Of a stretch of DNA of 64,000 nucleotides, positions 1 to 8,598 are shown piece after piece (position 1 is the stretch's first letter; the number at the start of each line of letters is the position of its first letter). The notes beneath the pieces are model-generated. The model had not been told where the DNA came from. It saw nothing but the letters and a program-made list of their open reading frames with translations, and made no database searches. Origin of the DNA: Kitasatospora viridis (GTDB taxonomy: Bacteria; Actinomycetota; Actinomycetes; Streptomycetales; Streptomycetaceae); the NCBI RefSeq assembly GCF_007829815.1, contig NZ_VIWT01000001.1:2317501-2381500 (forward strand), given 5' to 3'. Made by a program: the position numbers and the translations under genes.

Positions 1-105
1 CGTGGCGGTCGGACCGCGGACCTGACGGGTCCTCCCCTCGGCCGCACCCGGCCCAGCTGGCCGCCACCGCCTGGACCGTTCCTGTCCCCGACCCCGGAGT
101 GTCCC

Positions 106-654
106 CTGAACCCGATCGCCGCACCCGGCTCCACCGCCGTCCGCTCCCAGCCCCGGTTCTCCGCCGACGTGGCCGCCGCGCTCAAGCAGGCCGGCTGGCA
201 CCCGGGCCGCTGGGAGATCCGCCGCGCCGAGGAGTGGGCCGACGAACTGCTCGCCCACCCGGCGCCCGAGACGGCCCGGCACTCGGTCTTCCCCGCCGCG
301 GTCGAGGCCTGGGCGGAGTTCGGCGGCCTCTCCTTCGACCTGTCCGGGGCCGGCCGCGAGGTGGCCCGCACGCCGTTCCTGCTGGACCCGCGGTGCGGGC
401 TGCACCAGCCGCGCACCCTGGCCGACCTGGGCCGGGCGCTGGACAGCCGGGTCGCCCCGCTCGGCGAGGAGCGGTACGGGCAGGCGCTGCTGGCGATCGA
501 CGAGGCGGGCCGGGTCTACAGCCTGGACCACACCGGCGAGTGGTTCCTCGGGCACGACCTGGACCAGGCGGTCTCCACGCTGGTGCTGGGCACCCGCCCG
601 GAGCGGCTGCGCACGGTGGCCGACGCGCTGGACCGAGCCGGCGCGCCGGACTGA
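106..654 (+). CDS. SUKH-3-like immunity protein
   Basis: Short protein of about 182 aa resembling the SUKH-3 group of the SUKH (SMI1/KNR4) superfamily, which in bacteria often serves as immunity proteins next to polymorphic or contact-dependent toxins. Seen: an N-terminal AGWHPGR motif, the middle GLSFDLSGAGRE region and the C-terminal segment YSLDHTGEWFLG, the order expected for the family. The frame is open to the left window edge, but another frame there ends with TGA at 23-25, so a separate upstream gene probably stops just before. I chose CTG at 106 because GGAG lies 6 nt upstream and because it keeps the RFSADV segment; the first GTG in frame (169) would remove that segment. The toxin partner, if any, is outside the window. 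Function is by family only. Confidence 0.68.
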   Translation: MNPIAAPGSTAVRSQPRFSADVAAALKQAGWHPGRWEIRRAEEWADELLAHPAPETARHSVFPAAVEAWAEFGGLSFDLSGAGREVARTPFLLDPRCGLHQPRTLADLGRALDSRVAPLGEERYGQALLAIDEAGRVYSLDHTGEWFLGHDLDQAVSTLVLGTRPERLRTVADALDRAGAPD

Positions 655-678
655 GCCGCCGGGCGGGCCCGGGGAGCG

Positions 679-1947
679 TCAGGCCAGCCGGTCGGCCCGG
701 GCGGCCAGCCGGGACGGCAGGGTGGCCTCCACCCGGAAGCCGCCGTCCCGCTCGGGCCCGGCGCTGAAGCTGCCGCCGAGCGCCCGCACCCGCTCCTCCA
801 TGCCGACCAGCCCGTTGCCGCCGCTGGGCAGCCCGACCTGCTCGCCGGCGCCCGGGCGGTCGTTGACCACGGCCACCCGGACCCCGTTGGGCACGTAGGC
901 CAGCAGCACCGAGACCCGGGCCCCGCCGGCGTGCTTGTGGGCGTTGGTCAGGCCCTCCTGGACCACCCGGTAGGCGGTCTGCTCGGCGTCCCCGCGGTAG
1001 GGGGTGCGGTCGCCGCTCACCGTCAGGGTGACCCGCATCCCGGCGGCCTTGGACTGGTCCACCAGCCGGGGCAGCTCGGTCAGCCCGAGGACCCGCTCGA
1101 CCGGCTCCTCGTTCATCCGCAGCACGCCGAGGATCTCGCGCAGCTCGTTCAGCGCCTGCCGGCCGGTGTCGGCCATCAGCTTGGCGCTCTGCGCGGCCTT
1201 CTCCGGGTCGCGGGCGGCGATCCGCTCCAGCGCACCCGCGTGCACCACCATCAGGCTGACCCGGTGCGCCACCACGTCGTGCATCTCCCGGGCGATCCGG
1301 GTGCGCTCCTCCAGCCGGGCCCGGCGGGCGCGTTCGGTGGCCCGCTCGGCCAACAGGTCCAGCTCGGCCTCCAGGCCCTGGGCACGGTCCTTGAGCGACT
1401 CCAGCAGCCGGCGCCGGGCGCCGATGTAGAGGCCGGTGACCAGCGGCACCACGGTCAGCCCGGCCGCGACCAGCACCGCGACCAGCGCGGTCACCCAGGT
1501 CGGCGGCGTCTGCTCGCCGGGCTGCGGGTCGCTGGTGAGGAAGAGGAAGAGCACCATCGCGGTGGTCTCCAGGAAGACCACCGTGGAGAGTCCGACCAGC
1601 CGCAGCCGGCGGGACGGCCAGATCCAGGTGGCGGCCAGCGTGTAGAGCGCGACCTCCAGCAGCACCCCGCCGAACAGGCCGGGCACCAGGACCATGGACA
1701 CCATCACCGGCAGCGCCGGCCAGCGCCGCCGCACCAGCAGCGTGGCACCGGCCAGCCCGCCGACCACGGCGGCCAGCACGGCGAGCGCGGTGCCCAGGTG
1801 GAGCCGACCGGCGGCCAGCGTGTAGCCGCCGGCCGCGGTCTCCAGGGCGGCCAGCGCGGCCAGCCCCACGTCCAGTAGCGCGGCGCGCCGCCGGCCCCAC
1901 CACCAGACCGATCGGCTCCGCGCGCCCTCCCCAGGCGACAAGCTCAT
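679..1947 (-). CDS. Two-component sensor histidine kinase, NarL type (HisKA_3)
   Basis: Membrane sensor kinase of 422 aa. Roughly residues 22-175 form several membrane helices (a six-helix-like sensor), followed by a coiled segment and a HisKA_3 dimerisation box, ARLEERTRIAREMHDVVAHR, with the phosphorylatable histidine at about residue 223. A HATPase_c domain follows, with the N box VVQEGLTNAHKHA and a glycine box GNGLVGMEERV. The ATG at 1947 was chosen over the longer frame (2064) because the extra 39 residues are not membrane or kinase sequence. No response regulator is adjacent inside the window: the downstream neighbour is the SUKH-3-like gene on the other strand and the upstream neighbour is ppc, divergently transcribed. 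The kinase is therefore an orphan here and its signal is unknown. Confidence 0.85.
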   Translation of the reverse strand: MSLSPGEGARSRSVWWWGRRRAALLDVGLAALAALETAAGGYTLAAGRLHLGTALAVLAAVVGGLAGATLLVRRRWPALPVMVSMVLVPGLFGGVLLEVALYTLAATWIWPSRRLRLVGLSTVVFLETTAMVLFLFLTSDPQPGEQTPPTWVTALVAVLVAAGLTVVPLVTGLYIGARRRLLESLKDRAQGLEAELDLLAERATERARRARLEERTRIAREMHDVVAHRVSLMVVHAGALERIAARDPEKAAQSAKLMADTGRQALNELREILGVLRMNEEPVERVLGLTELPRLVDQSKAAGMRVTLTVSGDRTPYRGDAEQTAYRVVQEGLTNAHKHAGGARVSVLLAYVPNGVRVAVVNDRPGAGEQVGLPSGGNGLVGMEERVRALGGSFSAGPERDGGFRVEATLPSRLAARADRLA

Positions 1948-2132
1948 GGGTGCCAGCCTAAGTGAGGCCGCCCCGGCCACCCCACCGAGTTCGCGGCGTC
2001 CGACCGGCCGGGTCGAGCGGTTGTCCGCAATCCGGCCACCCCCGCGATTCGACGCGCGTCGCAACCTATGCTGTTGCGCGTCGGACAGCGCGGTCCGCCG
2101 TTGCCGAACCCCACCACTTCAGGGAGCCAGCC

Positions 2133-4943
2133 GTGACCGCTTCGGTCCCCACCCCGGCCGACCGCCCGAGCCCCGATCCCGCCGCCGTAGAAGCGGACAA
2201 CGCCGCCCTGCGCGCAGACATCCGCCGCCTCGGCGATCTGCTCGGCGAGACGCTGGTACGGCAGGAAGGCGCGGAGGTGCTCGGCCTGGTCGAGCAGGTC
2301 CGCCTGCTGAGCCGCACCGACGGCGAGGCCACCGCCGAACTGCTGGCCAACATCGACCTGGAGACCGCCGCCAAGCTGGTGCGCGCCTTCTCCACCTACT
2401 TCCACCTGGCCAACGTCACCGAGCAGGTGCACCGCGGCCGCGAGTTCGCGGCCCGCCGGGCCCGGGAGGGCTCGCTGCTGGCGCAGACCGCCGACCAGCT
2501 GGCCGAGGCCGATCCCAAGCACCTGACCGACACGCTGGCCAACCTGGCGGTCCGTCCGGTCTTCACCGCGCACCCCACCGAGGCGGCCCGCCGCTCGGTG
2601 CTGAACAAGCTGCGCCGGATCGGCGAGCTGCTGGAGCGCATCCACCGCGAGAACGCCGCGGCCGGCCTGTCCGGCACCGACGCGGCCCGGCTGACCAGCG
2701 CCCGGCGTTCCGCCGACCGCCGGCTGGCCGAGGTGATCGACCTGCTCTGGCAGACCGACGAGCTGCGGATCGCCCGCCCCGAGCCGACCGACGAGGCCCG
2801 CAACGCCGTCTACTACCTGGACGAGCTCTACCGCGACGCCGTCCCGGAGGTGCTGGAGGAGCTGCACGAGGAGCTGGCCCGGGTCGGCCTGGCGCTGCCC
2901 GACGGGGTCCGCCCGCTCACCTTCGGCACCTGGATCGGCGGCGACCGGGACGGCAACCCGAACGTCACCCCGCAGGTCACCTGGGACGTGCTCAACCTGC
3001 AGCACGAGTACGGCATCAAGGACGCCCTGGCGGCGGTGGACGACCTGCGCGGCTCGCTCTCCACCTCGGTCCGCCTGGCCGGCGCCTCGGAGGAGCTGCT
3101 GGCCTCGCTGGAGGCCGACCTCAAGCTGCTGCCGGAGCTGAGCCCCCGGTACAAGCGGATGAACGCCGAGGAGCCGTACCGGCTGAAGGCCACCTGCGTG
3201 CGGCTCAAGCTGGAGAACACCCGGGACCGGCTGGCGGCCGGCACCCCGCACGTGCCCGGCCGGGACTACCTGGGCACCCGGGAGCTGGTCGCCGACCTGC
3301 GGCTGGTCCAGGACTCGCTGCGGGCGCACCGCGGCGAGCTGATCGCCGACGGCCGGCTGGCCCGGGCGATCAACACGGTCGAGGCGTTCGGCCTGCAGCT
3401 GGCCACCATGGACGTGCGCGAGCACGCCGAGGCCCACCACCACGCGCTCGGCCAGCTCTTCGACCGGCTCGGCGAGGAGGCCTGGCGGTACAACGACATG
3501 CCGCGCGAGTACCGCCAGCGGCTGCTCGCCAAGGAGCTGCGCTCGCGCCGCCCGCTGGCCCCCACCCCGGCCCCGCTGGACGCGGCCGGCACCAAGACCC
3601 TGGGCGTCTTCAACACCATCCGCGAGGGCTTCGAGCGGTTCGGCGACGAGATCGTGGAGAGCTACATCATCTCCATGTGCCAGGGCGCGGACGACGTCTT
3701 CGCCGCGGCCGTGCTGGCCCGCGAGGCCGGCCTGATCGACCTGCACGGCGGGGTGGCCCGGATCGGCATCGTGCCGCTGCTGGAGACCACCGACGAGCTG
3801 CAGCAGGCCGACCGGATCCTGGAGGAGATGCTCGCCGACCCCTCCTACCGCCTGCTGGTCTCGCTGCGCGGCGACGTCCAGGAGGTCATGCTCGGCTACT
3901 CCGACTCCTCCAAGTTCGGCGGCATCACCACCTCCCAGTGGGAGATCCACCGCGCCCAGCGCCGGCTGCGCGACGTGGCCCACCGCTACGGCATCCGGCT
4001 GCGGCTCTTCCACGGCCGCGGCGGCACCGTGGGCCGCGGCGGCGGCCCCTCGCACGAGGCGATCCTCGCCCAGCCCTGGGGCACCCTGGAGGGCGAGATC
4101 AAGGTCACCGAGCAGGGCGAGGTGATCTCCGACAAGTACCTGCTGCCCTCGCTGGCCCGGGAGAACCTGGAGCTCACCCTCTCCGCCACGCTGGCCGCCT
4201 CGGCGCTGCACACCTCGCCCCGCCAGGCCCCGGAGGAGCTGGCCCGCTGGGACGCCGCGATGGACGTGGTCTCGGAGGCCGCGCACACCTCCTACCGCGC
4301 CCTGGTGGAGCAGGAGGACCTGCCGAAGTACTTCTTCGCCGCCACCCCGGTGGACCAGCTGGCCTCGCTGCACCTGGGCTCCCGCCCGTCGCGCCGCCCG
4401 GACTCGGGCGCCGGCCTGGACGGCCTGCGGGCGATCCCGTGGGTGTTCGGCTGGACCCAGTCGCGGCAGATCGTGCCGGGCTGGTTCGGCGTCGGCTCCG
4501 GCCTGGCGGCGGCCCGCGCGGCCGGCCTGGGCGACGTGCTGCCGGAGATGTACGAGAAGTGGCACTTCTTCCGCAACTTCCTGTCCAACGTCGCGATGAC
4601 GCTGGCCAAGACCGACCTGCGGATCGCCCGCCACTACGTCGAGCAGCTGGTCCCGGGCGAGCTGCGGCACGTCTTCGACCAGATCACCGCCGAGCACGAG
4701 CTGACCCTGCGCGAGGTGCTGCGGCTGACCGGCGAGAACGAGCTGCTGGAGCACAACCCGGTGCTGAAGCAGACCTTCGCGGTCCGCGACGCCTACCTCG
4801 ACCCGATCTCCTACCTGCAGGTGGCGCTGCTGCGCCGGCAGCGCGAGGAGGCCGCGGCCGGGCGCACCGAGGACCCGCTGCGGGCCCGGGCGCTACTGCT
4901 GACGGTCAACGGGATCGCCGCCGGTCTGCGCAACACCGGCTGA
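2133..4943 (+). CDS. ppc: Phosphoenolpyruvate carboxylase
   Basis: Carboxylates phosphoenolpyruvate with bicarbonate to oxaloacetate, refilling the TCA cycle in the cytosol. The 936-aa product has the usual bacterial length and the full motif set: FTAHPTEA with the catalytic histidine near residue 147, GGDRDGNP, the [11 protein letters not shown] loop, the glycine-rich [14 protein letters not shown] loop, QGEVISDKY, and the C-terminal [12 protein letters not shown] that carries the allosteric aspartate-binding end. The GTG at 2133 is preferred over upstream in-frame starts because AGGGAG stands 6-7 nt before it and the family begins near here. It is divergent from the histidine kinase and stands alone, ending just before a 25-bp hairpin. 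The reverse strand of this gene also stays open for about 900 codons; that is a GC artefact. Confidence 0.97.
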   Translation: MTASVPTPADRPSPDPAAVEADNAALRADIRRLGDLLGETLVRQEGAEVLGLVEQVRLLSRTDGEATAELLANIDLETAAKLVRAFSTYFHLANVTEQVHRGREFAARRAREGSLLAQTADQLAEADPKHLTDTLANLAVRPVFTAHPTEAARRSVLNKLRRIGELLERIHRENAAAGLSGTDAARLTSARRSADRRLAEVIDLLWQTDELRIARPEPTDEARNAVYYLDELYRDAVPEVLEELHEELARVGLALPDGVRPLTFGTWIGGDRDGNPNVTPQVTWDVLNLQHEYGIKDALAAVDDLRGSLSTSVRLAGASEELLASLEADLKLLPELSPRYKRMNAEEPYRLKATCVRLKLENTRDRLAAGTPHVPGRDYLGTRELVADLRLVQDSLRAHRGELIADGRLARAINTVEAFGLQLATMDVREHAEAHHHALGQLFDRLGEEAWRYNDMPREYRQRLLAKELRSRRPLAPTPAPLDAAGTKTLGVFNTIREGFERFGDEIVESYIISMCQGADDVFAAAVLAREAGLIDLHGGVARIGIVPLLETTDELQQADRILEEMLADPSYRLLVSLRGDVQEVMLGYSDSSKFGGITTSQWEIHRAQRRLRDVAHRYGIRLRLFHGRGGTVGRGGGPSHEAILAQPWGTLEGEIKVTEQGEVISDKYLLPSLARENLELTLSATLAASALHTSPRQAPEELARWDAAMDVVSEAAHTSYRALVEQEDLPKYFFAATPVDQLASLHLGSRPSRRPDSGAGLDGLRAIPWVFGWTQSRQIVPGWFGVGSGLAAARAAGLGDVLPEMYEKWHFFRNFLSNVAMTLAKTDLRIARHYVEQLVPGELRHVFDQITAEHELTLREVLRLTGENELLEHNPVLKQTFAVRDAYLDPISYLQVALLRRQREEAAAGRTEDPLRARALLLTVNGIAAGLRNTG

Positions 4944-4950
4944 TCCGCCG

Positions 4951-5003
4951 CGGGAACGGACGAGCGGGCCGGGGGTCTCCCCCGGCCCGCTCGTCCGTTC
5001 CCG
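4951..5003. terminator. Perfect 25-bp inverted repeat between ppc and the converging gene
   Basis: Arms 4951-4975 and 4979-5003 are exact reverse complements separated by the loop TCT. It lies 8 nt after the ppc stop codon and 26 nt before the stop of the oppositely oriented gene, so it most likely terminates both transcripts. There is no U-tract, as is common for terminators in this group. Confidence 0.85.
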
Positions 5004-5028
5004 CGCGCGTGCGCGTCCTGGCGGTGCG

Positions 5029-5727
5029 TCAGCCCGCCGACGGCGCGGTCCGCTTGGCGGCGACCCGGCGCTTGAGCCAGAGCGCGCCGCCGCCGCCGGC
5101 CACCAGCAGGCCGCCGCCGACCGCGCCCAGTCCGGCGTCGCCGCCGATCGAGGAGACGATGGTGCCGGCCAGTTCGCCGCTGGGCGCCGGCACCGAGGTG
5201 GGCGCGGGCTGGGCGGTGGCGGAGGCCGGGTCGACCAGCTGCACGTCCTGCGCGGTGGGGTCGGCGGCCGGGACGCCACCGGGCCGCAGCCGGCCGCCGC
5301 CCCGCCCGGTGCCGACCGGCAGCAGGGCGCCGCGGCTGAGCGCCGGCGACGGGGTCGGCGTGGCCGTGGGCGTCGGACTCGGGCAGCCGGCCGGGCGGGC
5401 CGGGTCCGTGGGCGCGGGGGCGGTCGGCGACGCGGTGGTCGGGTCGGTCGGGCTCGCGGTGGCGCCGGCCGGGGCGGTGTCCGGCGGGCAGCTGGGGCTC
5501 GGGCTGGTGCTCGGCCCGGTGCTGGCCGGCGCGGCGGAGGCGCTGGGCGAACCGCTGGCCAGGCTCGGCCCCGGGTCCGCGCTCGGCCACGGGGGGCCGA
5601 ACGGCGCCGGTGCCGGCGAGCCGCTGGGCGGTGCCGCCGCTGCCGTCGCGGCGGCCCCACCGAGCAGGGCCGCGACCGCGATTACCCATGTGCCGACCAG
5701 CCGTGCCGGTCCCAACCCCGCGCCCAC
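5029..5727 (-). CDS. Secreted, Pro/Ser/Thr-rich cell-surface protein with C-terminal membrane anchor
   Basis: A 232-aa protein without a recognisable enzymatic domain. Seen: an N-terminal signal peptide (hydrophobic stretch about residues 10-32 ending in ATAAAAP), then about 140 residues extremely rich in Pro, Ser, Thr and Ala (mucin-like), a short folded-looking piece, and near the C-terminus the glycine-rich hydrophobic segment GLLVAGGGGALWLKRR, a transmembrane helix with a positive stop-transfer. The predicted topology is an extracellular stalk anchored in the membrane. Such low-complexity Ser/Thr stretches are typical targets of the O-mannosyltransferase pathway also encoded here (34017-35879); that link is inference. 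It converges on ppc and is transcribed away from pth with about 140 nt between them. Confidence 0.7.
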   Translation of the reverse strand: MGAGLGPARLVGTWVIAVAALLGGAAATAAAAPPSGSPAPAPFGPPWPSADPGPSLASGSPSASAAPASTGPSTSPSPSCPPDTAPAGATASPTDPTTASPTAPAPTDPARPAGCPSPTPTATPTPSPALSRGALLPVGTGRGGGRLRPGGVPAADPTAQDVQLVDPASATAQPAPTSVPAPSGELAGTIVSSIGGDAGLGAVGGGLLVAGGGGALWLKRRVAAKRTAPSAG

Positions 5728-5865
5728 CAGCGCCCCACCTTCCCGAGTCCGGTCCGAACCGTATCGGATCCCGGTGAGCGCTCGATCACCGGATCGGGGG
5801 CGGTGGGCAAGAGTTGTACGACTGTTGCCCTGGCGGTCACGGGCCGGTGGTTCGCTGACGTGCCG

Positions 5866-6447
5866 TCAGGAGTTGTAGGTGCTCTGGGCCCGCTCCAGAC
5901 CCTCCGTCAGCAGCGCCTCGACGGCGTCGGCGCAGCGGTCGACGAACCAGTCGAGCTCCTTGCGCTCGGTGCTGGAGAAGTCCTTCAGCACGAAGTCGGC
6001 GACCTCCATCCGGCCGGGCGGGCGGCCGATCCCGCAGCGCACCCGGTGGTAGTCGGGGCCGAGCGACTTGGTGATCGACTTCAGGCCGTTGTGCCCGTTG
6101 TCGCCGCCGCCCAGCTTGAGCCGCAGGGTCGCGTAGTCGATGTCCAGCTCGTCGTGGACCGCGACGATCGCGCTGTTCGGCACCTTGTAGAAGTCGCGCA
6201 GCGCGGTGGTCGGGCCGCCGGAGAGGTTCATGAAGGTCATCGGCTTGGCCAGCACCACCCGGTGGCCGCCGATCCGGCCCTCGGCGGTCTGGGCCCGGCT
6301 CTTGTGCGCCTTGAACCGGGCGCCGATCCGCTGGGCCAGCAGGTCCACCACCATGAACCCGATGTTGTGCCGGTTGCGGGCGTACCCGTCCCCGGGGTTG
6401 CCCAGGCCGACCACCAGCCAGGGTCCGCCGTACTGCGCGTCAGTCAT
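5866..6447 (-). CDS. pth: Peptidyl-tRNA hydrolase
   Basis: Cleaves the ester bond of peptidyl-tRNAs that drop off the ribosome and so recycles tRNA. The 193-aa product carries the family signatures in order: GLGNPG at the start, the NRHNIGF motif with the catalytic histidine, [11 protein letters not shown], the VVHDELD-like [10 protein letters not shown], and [14 protein letters not shown] used the second ATG (6447), since AGGAGG stands exactly 6 nt before it, whereas the first ATG (6453) abuts the Shine-Dalgarno sequence. It follows rplY in the same direction, a conserved pairing in actinobacteria and other bacteria; a strong hairpin separates the two, so pth probably also has its own promoter or receives readthrough. 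Confidence 0.96.
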   Translation of the reverse strand: MTDAQYGGPWLVVGLGNPGDGYARNRHNIGFMVVDLLAQRIGARFKAHKSRAQTAEGRIGGHRVVLAKPMTFMNLSGGPTTALRDFYKVPNSAIVAVHDELDIDYATLRLKLGGGDNGHNGLKSITKSLGPDYHRVRCGIGRPPGRMEVADFVLKDFSSTERKELDWFVDRCADAVEALLTEGLERAQSTYNS

Positions 6448-6485
6448 CGCCATCCTCCTCAGTGCTCCCCATCATCCCGGACGCA

Positions 6486-6522
6486 CCGCTGCCCCGGTTC
6501 CCAACGGGAACCGGGGCAGCGG
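6486..6522 (-). terminator. Perfect 17-bp hairpin after rplY
   Basis: Arms 6486-6502 and 6506-6522 pair perfectly with an AAC loop. It sits 15 nt after the rplY stop codon in the transcribed direction and about 40 nt before pth, so it should end or attenuate the rplY transcript ahead of pth. Confidence 0.8.
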
Positions 6523-6537
6523 GTGTCAGCGCGAGGC

Positions 6538-7131
6538 TCAGGCCTCGGTGGTCTCCTCGGCGGCCTCGGCGGCCTCCTCCTCGGCCGGGGCGGCCTGGGC
6601 ACCGATGATCTGCAGCACGACGGCGTCGGCCTCGACGGCCAGCGAGACGTTGGCGGGCAGCTTGATGTCGCCGGCGGTGATCGCGGCGCCGGCCTCCAGG
6701 CCCTCGACCGAGACGGTGACCGACTCGGGCAGGTGCAGGGCCTCGGCCTCGATCGGCAGGGCGTTCAGCACGTGCTCGACCAGGTTGCCGCCGGGGGCGA
6801 GCTCGCCCTCGATGATCACCGGGATCTCGACGGTGACCTTCTCGCCGCGCTTCACCAGCAGCAGGTCGACGTGCTCGATGCTGCGCTTGATGGCCTCGCG
6901 CTGCACGGCCTTCGGCAGGACGTACTCGTCCTTGCCCTCGATCGGGACGACCAGCAGGGCGTTCGGGGTCTTGAGGGCCATCATCAGGTCGTGGCCCGGC
7001 AGGTTCAGGTGGACCGGCGCGTGGCCGTGGCCGTAGACGACACCGGGGACGAAGCCGGCGCGGCGGGCGCGGCGGGCGGCACCCTTGCCGAACTCGTTGC
7101 GGGGCTCGGCGGCGAGGCGGATCTCGGACAT
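6538..7131 (-). CDS. rplY: 50S ribosomal protein L25/general stress protein Ctc
   Basis: Binds 5S rRNA in the large ribosomal subunit. The 197-aa product is the long CTC form: an N-terminal L25 beta-barrel (RNEFGKGAARRARRAGFVPGVVYGHG, about residues 10-35) followed by the C-terminal TL5/CTC domain and a very acidic, Ala/Glu-rich tail (AEEEAAEAAEETTEA). The frame could extend to 7224, but the ATG at 7131 has AGGAG 6 nt before it and begins with the normal MSEIRLAAEPR. It lies between prs (upstream) and pth (downstream), as in related genomes. Confidence 0.95.
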   Translation of the reverse strand: MSEIRLAAEPRNEFGKGAARRARRAGFVPGVVYGHGHAPVHLNLPGHDLMMALKTPNALLVVPIEGKDEYVLPKAVQREAIKRSIEHVDLLLVKRGEKVTVEIPVIIEGELAPGGNLVEHVLNALPIEAEALHLPESVTVSVEGLEAGAAITAGDIKLPANVSLAVEADAVVLQIIGAQAAPAEEEAAEAAEETTEA

Positions 7132-7310
7132 GCTGCACTCCTGGAGTAAAAACGGGTGCAGACAGCGAAAAGCCGCCGGGACCACACCCTCGCAAACACG
7201 GGTCGGCTCGGCGGACTCATCCATCCAGCGCGTCGATCACGGAGCGCAGTAGCATCCCTCGCCGAGCAGTCTCACGAGTCTAACCGGACGATTGCGCGCG
7301 GATGAAATCG

Positions 7311-7330
7311 GCCCCCGCCGCCACGGGGGC
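7311..7330 (-). terminator. Small GC hairpin after prs
   Basis: GCCCCCG (7311-7317) pairs with CGGGGGC (7324-7330) around a 6-nt loop, about 30 nt after the prs stop codon. Short and without a U-tract; a plausible but weak terminator. Confidence 0.4.
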
Positions 7331-7359
7331 GACGGGGGCCGGGCGGCGCCGACGGTGCG

Positions 7360-8337
7360 TCAGTGCACGCCCTCGAAGAGCGAGGTGACCGAGCCCTCCT
7401 CGAAGACCTCGCGGATCGCGGCGGCGATCGACGGGGCGATCGAGAGGGTGGTGACCTTCTCCAGGCCGAGCTCGGCCGGGCAGGGCAGCGTGTTGGTGAA
7501 GACGAACTCGCTGACCCGGGAGTTCTTCAGCCGGTCCGGGGCGGGGCCGGAGAGCACGCCGTGGGTGGCGGCGACGATCACGTCGGCGGCGCCGTTGTCG
7601 AAGAGCGCGTCGGCGGCGGCGCAGATCGTGCCGGCGGTGTCGATCATGTCGTCGACCAGCACGCAGACCCGGTCCTTGACGTCACCGACCACCTCGGCGG
7701 ACAGGATGGTGTTGGCCTGGGTGATGTCGCGGCGCTTGTGGATGATCGCCAGCGGGGCGTCCAGCCGGTCGCACCACTGGTCGGCCACCTTCACCCGGCC
7801 GGCGTCCGGCGAGACGATGGTGAGCTTGTCGCGGGGCACCCGCTCGCCGACGTAGTCGGCCAGCATCGGCAGCGCGAAGAGGTGGTCCACCGGGCCGGAG
7901 AAGAAGCCCTGGATCTGCGCGGTGTGCAGGTCGACCGCCATCAGCCGGTCGGCGCCGGCCGCGGACAGCAGGTCGGCGACCAGTCGGGCCGAGATGGGCT
8001 CGCGGCCGAGGTGCTTCTTGTCCTGGCGGGCGTAGCCGTAGAACGGCAGGATCGCCGTGATGCTCCGGGCCGAGGCCCGCTTCAGCGCGTCGATCATGAT
8101 CAGCTGTTCCATGATCCACTGGTTGATCGGAGCCGTGTGGCTCTGCATCACGAAACAGTCCGCTCCCCGGGCGGAATCCAGGAAGCGGACGTAGATCTCG
8201 CCGTTGGCGAAGTCCAGGGCCTTGGTCGGAACGAGCTCGGTGCCGAGGGCCTCGGCCACCTCCCGCGCCAGCTCGGGGTGGGCACGGCCGGAGAAGAGCT
8301 TGAGCTTCTTCTCACCCGACGTCGTGATCCCGCTCAC
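7360..8337 (-). CDS. prs: Ribose-phosphate pyrophosphokinase (PRPP synthetase)
   Basis: Makes 5-phosphoribosyl 1-pyrophosphate from ribose 5-phosphate and ATP for nucleotide, histidine and tryptophan synthesis. The 325-aa protein has the N-terminal KLFSGRAHPELA segment, the ATP-site FYGYARQDKKHLGREPISA (with the regulatory flexible loop), the metal-binding DLHTAQIQGFF, and the PRPP-binding loop VCVLVDDMIDTAGTI. The GTG at 8337 is preferred: GAGGAG stands just upstream and the protein then begins SGITTSGEKKL, as in relatives; the upstream extension to 8478 is not family sequence. It follows glmU in the same direction (glmU-prs is a conserved gene pair), with about 260 nt between them. Confidence 0.96.
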   Translation of the reverse strand: MSGITTSGEKKLKLFSGRAHPELAREVAEALGTELVPTKALDFANGEIYVRFLDSARGADCFVMQSHTAPINQWIMEQLIMIDALKRASARSITAILPFYGYARQDKKHLGREPISARLVADLLSAAGADRLMAVDLHTAQIQGFFSGPVDHLFALPMLADYVGERVPRDKLTIVSPDAGRVKVADQWCDRLDAPLAIIHKRRDITQANTILSAEVVGDVKDRVCVLVDDMIDTAGTICAAADALFDNGAADVIVAATHGVLSGPAPDRLKNSRVSEFVFTNTLPCPAELGLEKVTTLSIAPSIAAAIREVFEEGSVTSLFEGVH

Positions 8338-8598
8338 TGCACCGTCTCCTCGCGTTGCTGCCGCATGATCCCGCCGCGCCGCACCCCCGACGGCCGCTGC
8401 CGCCCGGGGTCGGTGATCGACGGGGGATTGGGTGTGCATCGCGCGGGCTGCAATCCCACGGCGCACATATGTCCACAAGGTTACGCGCCCGGACGCGAAG
8501 CGTCCGCACCCCGCCGCCCCGAGGGCCGGAAAGCCGGTTGTGACTTCGGACTCGTCGATCCGTCCGGTGCGGCGGGAACGGCCGCCGGTGCGCCGCTG

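Noticed and set aside
1944..4754. 936-codon open frame antisense to ppc, and many similar long antisense frames
   Set aside because: High GC3 keeps the opposite frames open; the translations are low-complexity Gly/Ala/Arg/Pro/Val repeats without domains, while the sense strand encodes a full enzyme.
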